Origin: Chlorocebus sabaeus
Taxonomy: Eukaryota; Chordata; Mammalia; Primates; Cercopithecidae
Assembly: GCF_047675955.1 (NCBI RefSeq)
Contig: NC_132930.1
Coordinates: forward strand, 46,253,832-46,317,831
Direction: 5' to 3'
Length of the DNA stretch: 64,000 bases
Translations under genes and position numbers: made by a program
Notes under the pieces: generated by a model
Databases searched by the model: none
Seen by the model: only the letters and a program-made list of their open reading frames with translations
What the model was told of the DNA's origin: nothing
Shown: in pieces, positions 22,660 to 32,549 of the stretch
Position numbering within the stretch: position 1 is the first letter of the stretch
Layout of the letters: the number at the start of each line of letters is the position of its first letter

Positions 22660-22842
22660 TCAGGAGGGAGCCACAAGCCGCCTGGGAGGCCGTATCCGGT
22701 CGTTGATCCAGTCCACATAGTTGGTCACACGAGTGTAGACCCCTGGCTTGTGGAGCCGCCCGCAGCCATCGCCCCAGCTGATGATGCCGTAGAGGTAGGC
22801 CACGCCGTTCTTCTCGCAGGCCAGGGGCCCCCCTGAGTCCCC
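22660..22842 (-). CDS. HGFAC: HGFAC exon 14 (catalytic Ser, C-terminus)
   Basis: 183 nt coding; acceptor CTGCCTAG. It begins GDSGGPLACEKNGV, continues ISWGDGCG and VYTRV, and ends RRLVAPS then TGA. Confidence 0.95.
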   Translation of the reverse strand, partial: GDSGGPLACEKNGVAYLYGIISWGDGCGRLHKPGVYTRVTNYVDWINDRIRPPRRLVAPS

Positions 22843-25800
22843 CTAGGCAGAGATGCCCGTCAGAGCCACTCTCCCAGGGGCCTGGTTCAGGGACCCCCAT
22901 GCTCCCCCGGTGGCAGCTCGGGGACAGAGGACAAAGGCGTTTCTGAGCAAGGGAGCTGGTCCGCTCTTCTGAACCTCGTGAAAAGGTGTCTCATTCCCTG
23001 GGGGCAGCACTGGCTGGGCCAGGGCCTCCAACCACGTTATTCCCCTTCCTGAAGCCATGGTCCCCCTCTCCCCACCAGCACGTAGCCCGTGTGGACCACA
23101 CAGCCACCCTGTGTCCCAGCACCTCCTGAAATGACTTCTTCACTCCCTGGCAAACTCCTACGCATCCCTCAGGACCAGTGCAAACACCCCCTCCTCCAGG
23201 AAGCCATCCTGACTTCCCCTAGCCTGGTCCAGTGACAAGCCCCACCCACTCTACTGCTTCTGGGCTTTGTGGCCTTGGAAGAGTGAATTGACTGCCTGGG
23301 ACTCAGTCTTCCCAGCTCTATATAAAATGGGGCATAAAAGAGCTGTTGCATACCAGGGTTGCCGTGCCGCCTGAGCGCACAGCCCTGCAGAGCCCAGGAC
23401 GTGGTTGGGCTGCTGGGGTTACTGAAGGTTGAAGAGCTGGCTTGAGAGAACTCAGGGCAAAGGGGCCTTTGGTGCCTGGTGTCACACGGACAGCACTGCC
23501 TTGGGCTGCACGGCCGGGATCTGTCCGGGCTCTGTGGGACCCCAGGCCCCTCTCAGAGCCTGGGTCTCCCCTTCTGTGTGAGGAGGACACCCTTCCGGCA
23601 GGGGTCTGGGTGACCTGGGGTGCTGGCCACCGACCGTGAGTGTGCTCCCTGCCCAGGGGTCCCTGGCTGGCCCTGCCAGATTGGGGTGCTGCCGGGCTCT
23701 GGGCTCCCCAGGGGCAAGCATCTCGGAGACTCAGGACCAGCTGAGCCCCAGCAATCGGGTCCTGGTGGGGCGGGCACCAGCTCACCTGGCAGGCGTCGGA
23801 CTTGCAGTCAAAGTAGCCGGCACAGAGCATGTTGGGGCTGATGTCGGCGCCATAGACGTCAGGATTGCTGCACTTGTGGTCGGCGACCAGGGGGACCAGG
23901 GCCTCCCGCAGGGAGCTGGAGTAGCCGCTCACGTCTGTGGGACATGATGCCCTCAGCATGACATGCACACAGTGGCTGGCCACTGTCCACCCTGGCGGGG
24001 CGCTGGGTGCCTCCTCCCAACTCACTCTCGTCCAGGTGGCCCCAGCCCGCAATCTGGCACTTGTGTCCGGCAGGGAAGGTGCTGCCGGGCTCGGGCAGGC
24101 AGATGGGCTGCACGAACTGTGAGCGTGTGGCACAGCGGTCCCCTTTCTTCTTCAGCCGGATCAGGACTGATCGGGAGAGCGGCCAGGGTCAGCCTGTGGT
24201 GTGCGGGCTGAACGGGAGGCTGTCGGGGCGCGTGATGGAGGGAGGGCAGCTAGTGGGTCCCATGGGGCGCCTGGGAGATCCAGAAGGGAGAGGTGCCCTG
24301 TCTTCCCTGCCCTGTCCCAGCTTCCCTGCACATGTCTGCCCAGCTCCTGCCCCTGTCCGGGCCTGGCCTGGGGGGCACAGGGCCCACCTGCCCGGAGTGC
24401 GGCCGCGATGCCCTGGAGCTCACCGAGGTCGTGGTCGCTGGGGCTGAACACCGAGTACAGAGTGTAGGGGATGTACTTCTCGATGCCGAAGGTCTGCGTC
24501 ACGTCCGTCGTGCGGTTGAAGAAGTGCTGGCCCAGCACCACTGAGACGCTTTCCCTGGGGGGACTGTGCAAGGGAGGCTGGCGGGTGCATGGACCAGCCC
24601 CCCCTGGCCACCAGGGTCAACTCCCCCGACCCCCGACCCGGCCTACGGAGGCCAATGGTGTGGGGTCCTGGTCCCGGGGAGAGGTCTGAGCAGGTGCCTG
24701 GGTGTGGGCTGTTGATATTGGGGAGACAGGGGTCACCAAGCAGGGGCTATGGCCAGTCACCCCCAGATCCGGGCATGGGAGCTGAAGTGCAGTGCCATCC
24801 CTCCTGACAACACTGGTCACAAGCCCTGGGGGGAGTCTCAGGCCAGGCCCAGGCAGGGTCGGCTGCAAGGCTGGACCCAAGTAGGTGGAGACCTGGCCTG
24901 CTAGGGCCCTGCCCCAGCTTCCATCCACATTGTGGGGTCTCCAGATGCAGCCCTCACTCCTGCTGAGCACAGAGCCTGGGCCCCTGGGTCAGCCTGGCTC
25001 CCATCTGCCGTGTGGAGGTCGCTCCATCCTGCCTCAGCCTCCTGCCCTGGGCTCCATGTGGGGAACCCCATTTCTCCACACTGAGGAGGGCTCTGGCCCC
25101 ATTTGCAGGCCCAGGAGCCGCCTGCAGGGCCACGCAGGGCCCCACCCTGGGAGCTGTGGTCCTTGAAAGGCCACCAGACACTCAGCTGGCCAGACCTCTG
25201 CCCCTAATTACCGGGGTGCCCATCGAAGGTGGAAGGGCGTCTGACCCAGGCTGCTCCATCTCAGGGTCTCCCCACTTGAGGCCTCCCAGAGTGTGGGCCT
25301 GGGTGGCTGTGCGCCCCCACTGAGGGAGCTGGCTGAGTGGGCTGTGCCTTGGTTTCCCTGGCTGTGCTTGGGCTCCTAGGGCTCTGAGGCGTTGTCACTG
25401 CTCTCCCTGGCTCCCTTCTGAGAGCCAGGACTCTGGGAGGGGCAGTGCCTGTGGGGAGGACAGGACCTTGCCCACCGCACCCTCCTCTGTGGGAACACCC
25501 CGACCCCTGGGCACCCTTAATAGGGACAGGGTTTCTGGAGTCTCCAGCATGCCCAGCTCAGGGCTGAGCCCCTAGTTCCAGAGGGGTCAGAGGGGGTGAC
25601 CGGGGACCCCTGCAAGGAGTCAGCGGAGGCACCGGGATGGGGTCTGCAAACGGTGGGGACAGGCGCATGGTGATGCTGGACGGCGTTCGGGGCCTCAGGG
25701 CAGGTGACTGGGGCCCAGAGGAGGTGCACCTGTGGGAGAAGCAGTGGGCGGCCGACACCACCCAGCAGGTGTGGACCAGGCTCCCAGCGCAGAAGCTGTT

Positions 25801-28800
25801 CCCGATGTAGATGGCGGCCAGCCAGGGGTGTGAGCCGGGCAGCGAGGAGGAGCCGCCAATGATGCGTGGCCGCAGGAACGTCCTCTTCTTATGCCTCCTG
25901 CCGCAGGACTGGTGTCCCGGGGAGGCTGGCTCAGGCAGGGTTGCCAGGATATCTGGTGCCAGTTGGATTCTGGTGAGGGATTCTGGGAGCAAAGGGCACC
26001 GGGTCACACCCCTGGGGTTCGCAGGGCAGGCCCCCTTCCACACAGTGGCCCTACCTGGCAGGAGGCGCTGCAGAGGGCCATGGCTGGACCCCCTGTCCAT
26101 GCTGCTCAGGCCCTGGCGCCCGCCCACCTCTGCCCTCAGTTTCCAAATCTGTAGAATGGGGTTCGGTGCCCAATCCCGAGGCTCTGTGAGGGCCAGAGTG
26201 GCTGGACACACAGAGGCCTTTGTCATCGCCTCAGCAGCCTGGAACCCCACAGCCAGCCCCAGCACGGCCAGATACCCCCATATGAGAGCCCCAGGCTGGC
26301 CCCACCTGGGTCCTAGGGAGCCGGGGGCCTCTCCCCACGGCAGGAAGCAGGTGGCCTCTAGGGGGCTGCCCGCCCGGGGTCTGATGCCAGGGGTGCTTGT
26401 GCGGAGCCTGCACACTCTCCTTCCTGCACCTCCCTGAGAGGCCTCTGGGGCCATCCTGGGCATGGTGCAGGCTGGGCAGGTGCCACCCCGAGGCCGTCGC
26501 CTGGTGACCAGTCCCCTGCAGCGGGCTCTGCTTCCCCACTGTGACCCCAGTACCGACCCACCGCGTGACCTCGGACCAGCCTTCCTGTGAGCTTCAGTGT
26601 CCCCATCTGTCAGAGGTGCAGTAGCCAGGAGTGGGGAGGGGCTAGGAGGGTCATGGGGAAAACTGCCGTGACCTCGGTGGGGCCCGAGGCAGCCTCCCCC
26701 GCCAGCCGCGCACCGCAGGCCTCCAGGCGGCAGTACTCCCAGGAGAGCGCGCTGTCCTTCACCACGTAGCACCAGGGCCTCTCATCACTGTCTGGATTCC
26801 TGTGGTGCACGAGCGGGGGCTGGCGGGGAGTCACACTGCCTGCCAAGAGGGCATGGGGAGGGGGCATCGGAGCCCCCAGCAGGGCGGCTTCCCACACCTG
26901 GGGCAGTGGGAAGAGCACGGCCCTCCCTCGGGCAGCCTCCCAAGCAGAGGTACCGGGGCCTGTCTGGATGGAGCTGGCCCCGCCTGGGTCCTAGGGAGCC
27001 GGGGGGCCTCTCCCCAGGACAAACCCTGCCTGCCCCGTGTGTGGCGGCCTGGAGTGGGGTGGTGCTGACCGGCAGTAGGCGTGGGGGCCCAGGCCCAGCA
27101 GGGCCGCGGTGCCCACCGAGTCCACATGCAGCTCCTGGTAGAGTAGATCGGAGTTCCAGGCCAGGCAGCCGAGGCCCGAGGCTGAGGTGCTGGCCACGCC
27201 GCGGTACCCAGTGCCATTCCCCAAGAAGCAGCGCTCATCAGGCGCTGCGGGCAGAGGGGCAGTGAGGCCAGCCCACTGGGGGGTCCACCCGGCACTGCCC
27301 CAGGGCACCCAGGGGGGCTGACGCACTCACCGATGTTGCAGAGCCGCCCGGCAAAGCCTGGTGGGCAGGCACACACGGTGGTCCCGGTGGCCACAATCAG
27401 GTGGCAGGTGCCCCCATTCAGGCAAGGGCTGCTCAGGCAAGCTGGGGGCAGGGTCAAGGAGCTGGGCCAGGGGCCACGCAGTGGAGTCGGGGCTGGGGTC
27501 CACCCCTTGTCCCTCATTTCTGGGTGACCTCAGGCCATTCCTCCCACTCAGGTGGGGACAGGGACACCCATCAGGGGTCAGTGGCATGGCTCACACCCCA
27601 TGGCGCACCTGTATGTCGGGTACCTTCGCACCGGGCCCGGCCCCCCAAGCACTCGCACTGTTCCACGTGGCCCTGGCGCACACGGGCCCAGTGGTCGCCC
27701 CCCTCCAGGTACTCATAGCGGGTCTCGTCGAAGCACTTCTCTGAGGGGTGCACAGTAAGCCCTCACACCCTGGCCACACGCTGTCCCCATGCAGGGCCCC
27801 TGCCCTGCACTCAGGCAGCCACTTGTTCTCTCATCCTCCCGGAACTCGCTCTGGCCCCTGGACCCCTGTGGACCTCCGAGGCCCAGCTCACCCGTGCCGC
27901 AGTCTTTGCCGGTGAAGGCCCGGGGGCAGCTGCAGTGGTAGGACTGGGAGTCCTGGGTACTGGAGCAGGAGCCTCCATTGAGGCAGGGGCCGGAGGCACA
28001 GGGATCCAGGGCAGCTGAGGACATGCGGGAAGGGCCGTGAGGGGCGGGCTGGGAGCCTCAGGGTCCCTCTGTGACATCCCCTGTTTGCCAAGGCCTCCAT
28101 CAGGCCCTGGTGAGGGGCTCTGAGAGCAAAGGGGCCCTCTCTAATGCCTCTCGGGGTGCAAGGTCCCTGGGAGGGGCACAGACCTCCGCTTCCTCCCAGC
28201 GTCCCCCACTCAGCACTTGGGTAACTGACCCAGCTGTGCATGTGGCTTCTTGGAAGCCCAACACCCACACTGTCAGGCAGCAGCCCCTCCCATGTGTCCG
28301 GGACCCGTGTGAGCAGGGTGGCTGGCACTGCACCACACAGACCCTGCCCACCTGTCCTCTGCCCAGGGCATGTCTGTGTGGCTGCAGGGCCCGGCCTCAC
28401 CACCAGGCGGTGCCTTGGCTCCAGTGATGGCCGCGCGGCCACCGTGAGACGCAGGTCCCGCCTGGGAGAGGCTCCGGCCCTAAGTGGCACCCACTGGGGT
28501 TAACCCCGGAGCTCCTGTTCTCCTCCCCTCGAGCCAGGACTCCTGCCCGGATCTGTCCCGTCCTCCCTTCGGCCTCCCTGGCCGGGCCCAGCGCCCCCTG
28601 CCCACCCCAGGCTCCCCGACCCAGCACCCACCTGGGCCCCCCGGAGGCGGGGTGGCCTCCACACAGTAGCCCCAGGCCCTGTCCCGGTCGTAGTTGTGAG
28701 TTGTGGCACACCTGGGGGCGACACCTGTGTGCATGGGGGTCCCAGGCAGAGGCCCCCCCCCCACCCCACCACCCTGGAGGGTCTGGGTTCACTGGGTCCG

Positions 28801-30036
28801 CCTGCTGCGTGGTGAGGGCCTACTGTGTGCCCGGCTCCCAGAAAAGTAAGCAGCGTGGGGCCAGCCGGTGACCCCAGCTTGGGTGCTCCGGCCGCCGGGA
28901 CCCACCACTTCCTGTGGGCGCTGCCCTCCGAAGTGCAGGCGTGCAGCATGCGGCCCCCATAGCGGAAGGGGAACCTGCAGGGCCTCCCGTCCTCGGTGAG
29001 TGCTGTGGGGAGCAGGTGGCAGGGTCAGGGCTCCCTTGAGGGGCACCCGAGCCCCTGGGGACCTCCAGCCGAAGTCCTGCTCCTCCCACCCAGCCCTAAG
29101 GTGAAGCACGACACCTCCACCCAGGCCCACCTGACCCACCTTGGGCCTGGGGGCTGCTGCTCGAGGCAACTGCCCTGAGCGGGGGCGGGAGCCCCCCACG
29201 TTGGGGTCCCTCTGCCTCTGGAGCACTCGTTGCTGGGGTCTCAGAGGTCACCAGAATAGTGGGGATCGCAGGGGTCGCTGTGGCATTAGGTTCTGGGGAC
29301 TCCGTACGGTTCTAGGAGGAGCAGAAAGGGTGTCAGTGTGGGACGGACCCTCATGTTCAGGTCCTGCCGGGCAGGAGGTCACAGCCCTGAGCTTGTTTCC
29401 ATACTGGGGCCCCCAGATCTCGGAGCAGGTTCCAGGAAGACACATGACATCCCTGAGGCCTCAGTCAGGCCCTGACACCTTCCCCACCCTGGGTCCCTAC
29501 TGAGCACCTGCTCAGGGTCACTGCCCAAGCCCAGGCACTGCTACCCACCAGGCTTAAACCCTGACGTCAGTTCTCGGTGATGGGAGCAGCTAGGAGACCC
29601 TCAGAGGTTCCCTCAACCTCATGCATCCAGACCCGACAGAGACCCAGAGAGAGGGGGCAGCCCCCAGACCCATAGGGGCCCAGGCCAGGCTGCACAGGGA
29701 TGACAGTCCCCAGGCAGGGCTCCATGAGCCCAGACCCCAGCTTCCAGGCCAGCCCAGCACCCACCTGGCCCGTGAGGGCCAGCTTTCAACCTGAGCCCCC
29801 TGCGCGGCCCCCCACCCCTCAAACCCCAGTGCTCGGCAGTGACCCTCCCTCTGGCCTCCTCCCAAGGACCCTGAGTAGCCACAGGGAACCTCTGGTCGCA
29901 CTGCGACAAGGTCAGTGCTCACCCCGCCAGGCTGGGGCTGGGACCCCCGCGGCAGCAGCAGGAGGAGGAGGAGGAGGAGGAAGGGGCCCAGCCCCAGGGA
30001 GGGACAGGGGCTGGAGACCCAGGCCCAGCGCCCCAT
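22660..30036 (-). CDS. HGFAC: Hepatocyte growth factor activator, complete (14 exons)
   Basis: HGFAC is a plasma serine protease zymogen, made mainly in liver, that cleaves single-chain HGF to its active form. The exons join in phase to 1956 nt: 651 residues plus stop (human, from memory, 655). Order: signal peptide with a leucine run (about 1-34), Thr/Pro-rich stretch, fibronectin type II (99-146), EGF (156-194), fibronectin type I (196-236), EGF (237-275), kringle (282-363), peptidase S1 (404-642). The activation site is RPR|IIGG at Arg403-Ile404. The triad is His443 (SAAHC), Asp493 (HD in DHDL) and Ser594 (GDSGGP). All introns are GT-AG. Relative to the human protein I see scattered changes, including Ala for Glu at the EGF-kringle junction and a shorter exon 2. 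The gene appears intact. Confidence 0.96.
23120..23345 (+). repeat. L2 and MIR fragments in HGFAC intron 13
   Basis: CCTCCTCCAGGAAGCCATCC (near 23190) is typical of the L2 3' end. TTGTGGCCTTGGAAGAGTG, CTGGGACTCAGTCTTCC and ATAAAATGGGG (23269-23333) are typical of MIR. No coding role is seen. Confidence 0.6.
23786..23934 (-). CDS. HGFAC: HGFAC exon 13 (protease domain)
   Basis: 149 nt; acceptor CCCACAG, donor CCAG|GTGAGC, phase 0. It ends in the substrate-pocket region CKSDACQ. Confidence 0.95.
24026..24166 (-). CDS. HGFAC: HGFAC exon 12 (protease domain)
   Basis: 141 nt; acceptor GATCAG, donor GAGA|GTGAGT. It encodes VLIRLKKKGDRC, QPICLPEPGS and CQIAGWGHLDE. Confidence 0.95.
24424..24563 (-). 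CDS. HGFAC: HGFAC exon 11 (protease domain)
   Basis: 140 nt; acceptor GCACAG, donor CTCG|GTGAGC. It encodes SVSVVLGQHFFNRTTDVTQ and SDHDL with the catalytic aspartate. Confidence 0.95.
25730..25982 (-). CDS. HGFAC: HGFAC exon 10 (activation site and catalytic His)
   Basis: 253 nt; acceptor CTCCCAG, donor CACAG|GTGCAC. It carries the basic stretch GRRHKKRTFLRPR, the new N-terminus IIGG, and SAAHC with the catalytic histidine. Confidence 0.95.
26714..26799 (-). CDS. HGFAC: HGFAC exon 9 (kringle, second part)
   Basis: 86 nt; acceptor CCACAG, donor TGCG|GTGCGC. It encodes NPDSDERPWCYVV and WEYCRLEAC, the kringle's end. Confidence 0.95.
27070..27244 (-). CDS. HGFAC: HGFAC exon 8 (kringle, first part)
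   Basis: 175 nt; acceptor CCCGCAG, donor GCCG|GTCAGC. It encodes CFLGNGTGYRGVASTSASG and ELHVDSVG. The split first codon joins to Ala, where I recall Glu in human. Confidence 0.95.
27331..27441 (-). CDS. HGFAC: HGFAC exon 7 (EGF-like 2)
   Basis: 111 nt; acceptor CCCCCAG, donor ATCG|GTGAGT. EGF cysteine pattern CLNGGTCHL and CACPPGFAGRLC. Confidence 0.95.
27609..27740 (-). CDS. HGFAC: HGFAC exon 6 (fibronectin type I)
   Basis: 132 nt; acceptor CCCTCAG, donor ACAG|GTGCGC. It encodes KCFDETRYEYLEGGDHW and GHVEQCECLGGR, a fibronectin type I finger. Confidence 0.94.
27892..28014 (-). CDS. HGFAC: HGFAC exon 5 (EGF-like 1)
   Basis: 123 nt; acceptor CCTCAG, donor ACGG|GTGAGC. Six cysteines in EGF spacing: CASGPCLNGGSC, then CSCPRAFTGKDC. 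Confidence 0.95.
28632..28711 (-). CDS. HGFAC: HGFAC exon 4 (fibronectin type II, second part)
   Basis: 80 nt; acceptor CCCCCAG, donor CCCAG|GTGGGT. It encodes CATTHNYDRDRAWGYC, closing the type II module. Confidence 0.95.
28906..29002 (-). CDS. HGFAC: HGFAC exon 3 (fibronectin type II, first part)
   Basis: 97 nt; acceptor CCCACAG, donor AAGTG|GTGGGT. It encodes LTEDGRPCRFPFRYGGR, the classic start of a fibronectin type II module. Confidence 0.95.
29140..29311 (-). CDS. HGFAC: HGFAC exon 2 (linker)
   Basis: 172 nt; acceptor CTCCTAG, donor CAAG|GTGGGT, phase 1. It encodes a Thr/Pro/Ser-rich, low-complexity segment starting NRTESPEPNATAT, with N-glycosylation sequons at NRT and NAT. Confidence 0.94.
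29923..30036 (-). CDS. HGFAC: HGFAC exon 1 (signal peptide)
   Basis: It holds 38 codons from the ATG, MGRWAWV followed by a nine-leucine hydrophobic core and PRGSQPQPGG. The donor is GGG|GTGAGC, phase 0. Confidence 0.95.
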
Positions 30037-30109
30037 GGCTCCTGAGCTGGTCTGAAGGCAGCGGGAGGCGGGAGCAGAGTGGCCAGGGCAGGTGGGGTCA
30101 AGGCTTTGT

Positions 30110-30122
30110 GGAAATGATTAAC
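30110..30122 (-). promoter_or_regulatory. HGFAC: HNF1-like site in the HGFAC promoter
   Basis: On the minus strand GTTAATCATTTCC matches the HNF1 consensus GTTAATNATTAAC at 10 of 12 defined bases. It lies 74 nt before the HGFAC ATG, where a liver promoter element would be expected. Function is inferred only. Confidence 0.5.
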
Positions 30123-31239
30123 CCTGGCTGCCTCCCACATCGGGCGGGCCCAGCCGGAGAGGAAGTCCCTGAGTCCCCTGGCCCCCACACCTGCTGCCCA
30201 CCTCTCTTTGACCCTACCTGGAAGCCCAGCTGTCCCACTCTGGTCTCGGCCTGCACTGGTCCTAGTCCTGGACCTGACATGGTCCTTGGGCCTCAGCTTA
30301 GAAGCCTCCTCTAGGAAGTCTTCCAGGATAATGCAGATAGGTTGGGGCCTAGATGGTCTGGCACAGCTCCCAGTCCCTGCAGGCCACTGAGATGGCCACC
30401 ATCTGCCTGTGAATTGTCCATGATGAGAGCCGCTACGGGTGCTGAGCCTTGCAGGTGTCCAGCCCTGTGCCCAGCACAGCACAGACAGTGGCGGTGGGGC
30501 TGGCATTGTCCCTGTCCCACAGACGGCAGCACTGGGGGTTCCTGGAGGGTTTGGTGCTGCCTCCTCTCGGTGGCCCCAGGGCTGGCCAAAAGGCCAGGCA
30601 CAGGGAGGACAGGGGCCATGCAATGGCTGAGTGCAGCAAATGATGACCCAAGACCCTGTCCCACCTGCCTATCCTGACTCTGGGGGTGGCCAGGGCCCCC
30701 CAGCAGCCCCTGGTGATGTTCAGAGTGTCCCTTCTTCCCCGTCTCCCAGACAGACCCAGGAGTCCCCTCCAAGAAACCTTTCCAACCCTGGCTCCCCACC
30801 GCCACCCGAATGGTCCAGGCCAAGTCTGCCTCCTTGGACCCTGCAGCCGGAGCCCGGCCCCGGGCCACAGCACAACCCTGGGCCAGGTACCCTGGGGCCT
30901 GGGATGGGGATGCCACCGCCACCCGGATGGAGATGGAGCTGGAGTCACGGAATTCGTGACTTGGGGCTGTGGGCAGAGCTGCCTGAGGAACCCCTTCTGC
31001 AATATTGGAGCAGCCGCCACGGTGCCGCGGGTTCCCTGAGTCAGCAGCTGCATCCCAGGGCTGCTGAGGTGGGAGGAGGGGTGAGTGAACCACTGTGGCC
31101 TGGAGACCAGCGAGGGCTGAAGCTGCCTCCCTGTATACCCCAAACCCCCTCTCTCTGCCCCCTATTTGCCTATCTGTGCAAAGGGAGAGAAAATGGACAC
31201 CCACTGACCACCCAGCTTGACACCGTGGGCCCCAGAGGG

Positions 31240-31472
31240 CACAGTGGACGTGGAGGGAGGCGTGGTGGGTCCCGGGGGCACGGTGAAGGTGGGGACGCGG
31301 TGGGCCCTGGGAGCAGGGTGGATATGGGCTCGTGGTGGGTCCTGGGGGCACAATGGATATGGAGGCATGGTGGGTCCTGGGGGCACGGTGGGCACTATGG
31401 TGGGTCCAGGGGGACCTGGTGGGCACTGTGGTGGGTCCTGGGGCCACGGTGGGCACTGTGGTGGGTGGTGCA
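31240..31472. repeat. G-rich minisatellite between RGS12 and HGFAC
   Basis: About eight diverged units of roughly 30 bp are built on GTGGGTCCTGGGGGCACGGT with a following GGGCACT(A/G)TG segment. The plus strand is G-rich with runs of three to five G, so quadruplex formation is possible. Confidence 0.85.
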
Positions 31473-32129
31473 CACAGCTGGTACTGGTCTTCATCTTCCA
31501 TTCCGACCTGTCCCCCAGCCTCCTTCCTAGAGCACCACTAAGTGGGGTGCATCCACTCCCTGGAAGCTTCTAGAACAGCCCCGGGGACTGGCTGTGCTCT
31601 CAGGCCTCTAGGATGCTCTGAGGAGCTCACCGACAACCCTGTACCAAGGGTATTCAGCTTTAGGGGTTCCGTCAAGGCAACCTGGGGGATGGCCCCGCCT
31701 CTTCTAACTCAACCCAGCCCCCATGGCCCAGCCTCCCCAGCAGCCACACCTGGCTCCCTTTCCGTAATCAGACCCTTTTTAGCCCCAGGGCCTTGGCACA
31801 GGCCCAGGGCTCTTTCTAGACTTCCTCTGCCGTCAAATTGCAGTTTACATGGTCCCTCCCCAGAAAGGCCCTCAGACCACCCTGCTAAACAAGGCCGGGT
31901 TAGGGTCCCCACGTGACAGCGAGAGCCACAGTCTCTGCCATCTGGTCCTGGCCCTCAGACCCCAGGAGTCAAGCGTGCCTCTCCTCAAAGCCCCTTTGAC
32001 CTGACCCTGGGGCACTTCTCCTCCTCAGGCCCCTCTGTCTCCTGCACGACCTCCTGGGGATGTGCTCAGAGAATGAGTCTGTGTCCCCAGCACCCAGCAC
32101 GAGGCCGACGCTCGGGTCCTCAGAAACGC

Positions 32130-32135
32130 TTTATT
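32130..32135 (-). terminator. RGS12: RGS12 poly(A) signal (long form)
   Basis: AATAAA on the minus strand lies 184 nt after the RGS12 stop at 32320, so cleavage is expected near 32105-32120. Confidence 0.85.
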
Positions 32136-32319
32136 GTGCAGCAGGGGCCAGGGCCAGCATGGTGAATGTCCGGGGCCAGTGCCTCCAGCGAGGTCACCCC
32201 CTGCCCTCCTGGCTCCTGAGGGTGTTGGTGGCTGCGGTGGCCCCTCTGAGGCTCACAGAATCCACGGGGGCTGCCCCACCCCGACATGTCCACGGGAGAG
32301 TTGGCCAGGCCAGGGCAGC

Positions 32320-32549
32320 TCAGACGAAGGTGGCGTGGTGCGCACTGGCCTTGGGCTTCGCAGGCTCACCTGGGACGGGGCTCAGGCCAGGGAGGTCTGA
32401 CGTAGGAGGCCCACCACCGGCCTGCGACCTCCCAGGGCCAGCCCGTGCCCCCGAGATGCCACCATCCTCCCCGGGCGCCAGGCCAGTTACAAGATCCACG
32501 TCGATGATTCTGTTGACCGGGAGGCCTCGGCTGCCGTGGGTCCCGCTTC
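32320..32549 (-). CDS. RGS12: RGS12 last exon (long isoform)
   Basis: 230 nt coding; acceptor TGTGACAG, stop TGA at 32322-32320. It encodes GSGTHGSRGLPVNRIIDVDL and ends SAHHATFV. The final ATFV fits the (A/S)-T-X-(L/V) ligand reported for the RGS12 PDZ domain. Confidence 0.95.

Larger units (their letters stand above)
30037..32109. other. Spacer between RGS12 3' end and HGFAC start
   Basis: About 2 kb separates the RGS12 poly(A) site from the HGFAC start codon, so the HGFAC promoter must lie within it. It contains the HNF1-like site near the HGFAC start and a minisatellite at 31240-31472. No TATA box is obvious. A 396-codon minus-strand ORF across the minisatellite is a repeat artefact. Confidence 0.6.

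Noticed and set aside
30311..31501. Minus-strand ORF of 396 codons upstream of HGFAC
   Set aside because: Its first third is the minisatellite; the rest is GC-rich with long ORFs on the other strand and no domain.
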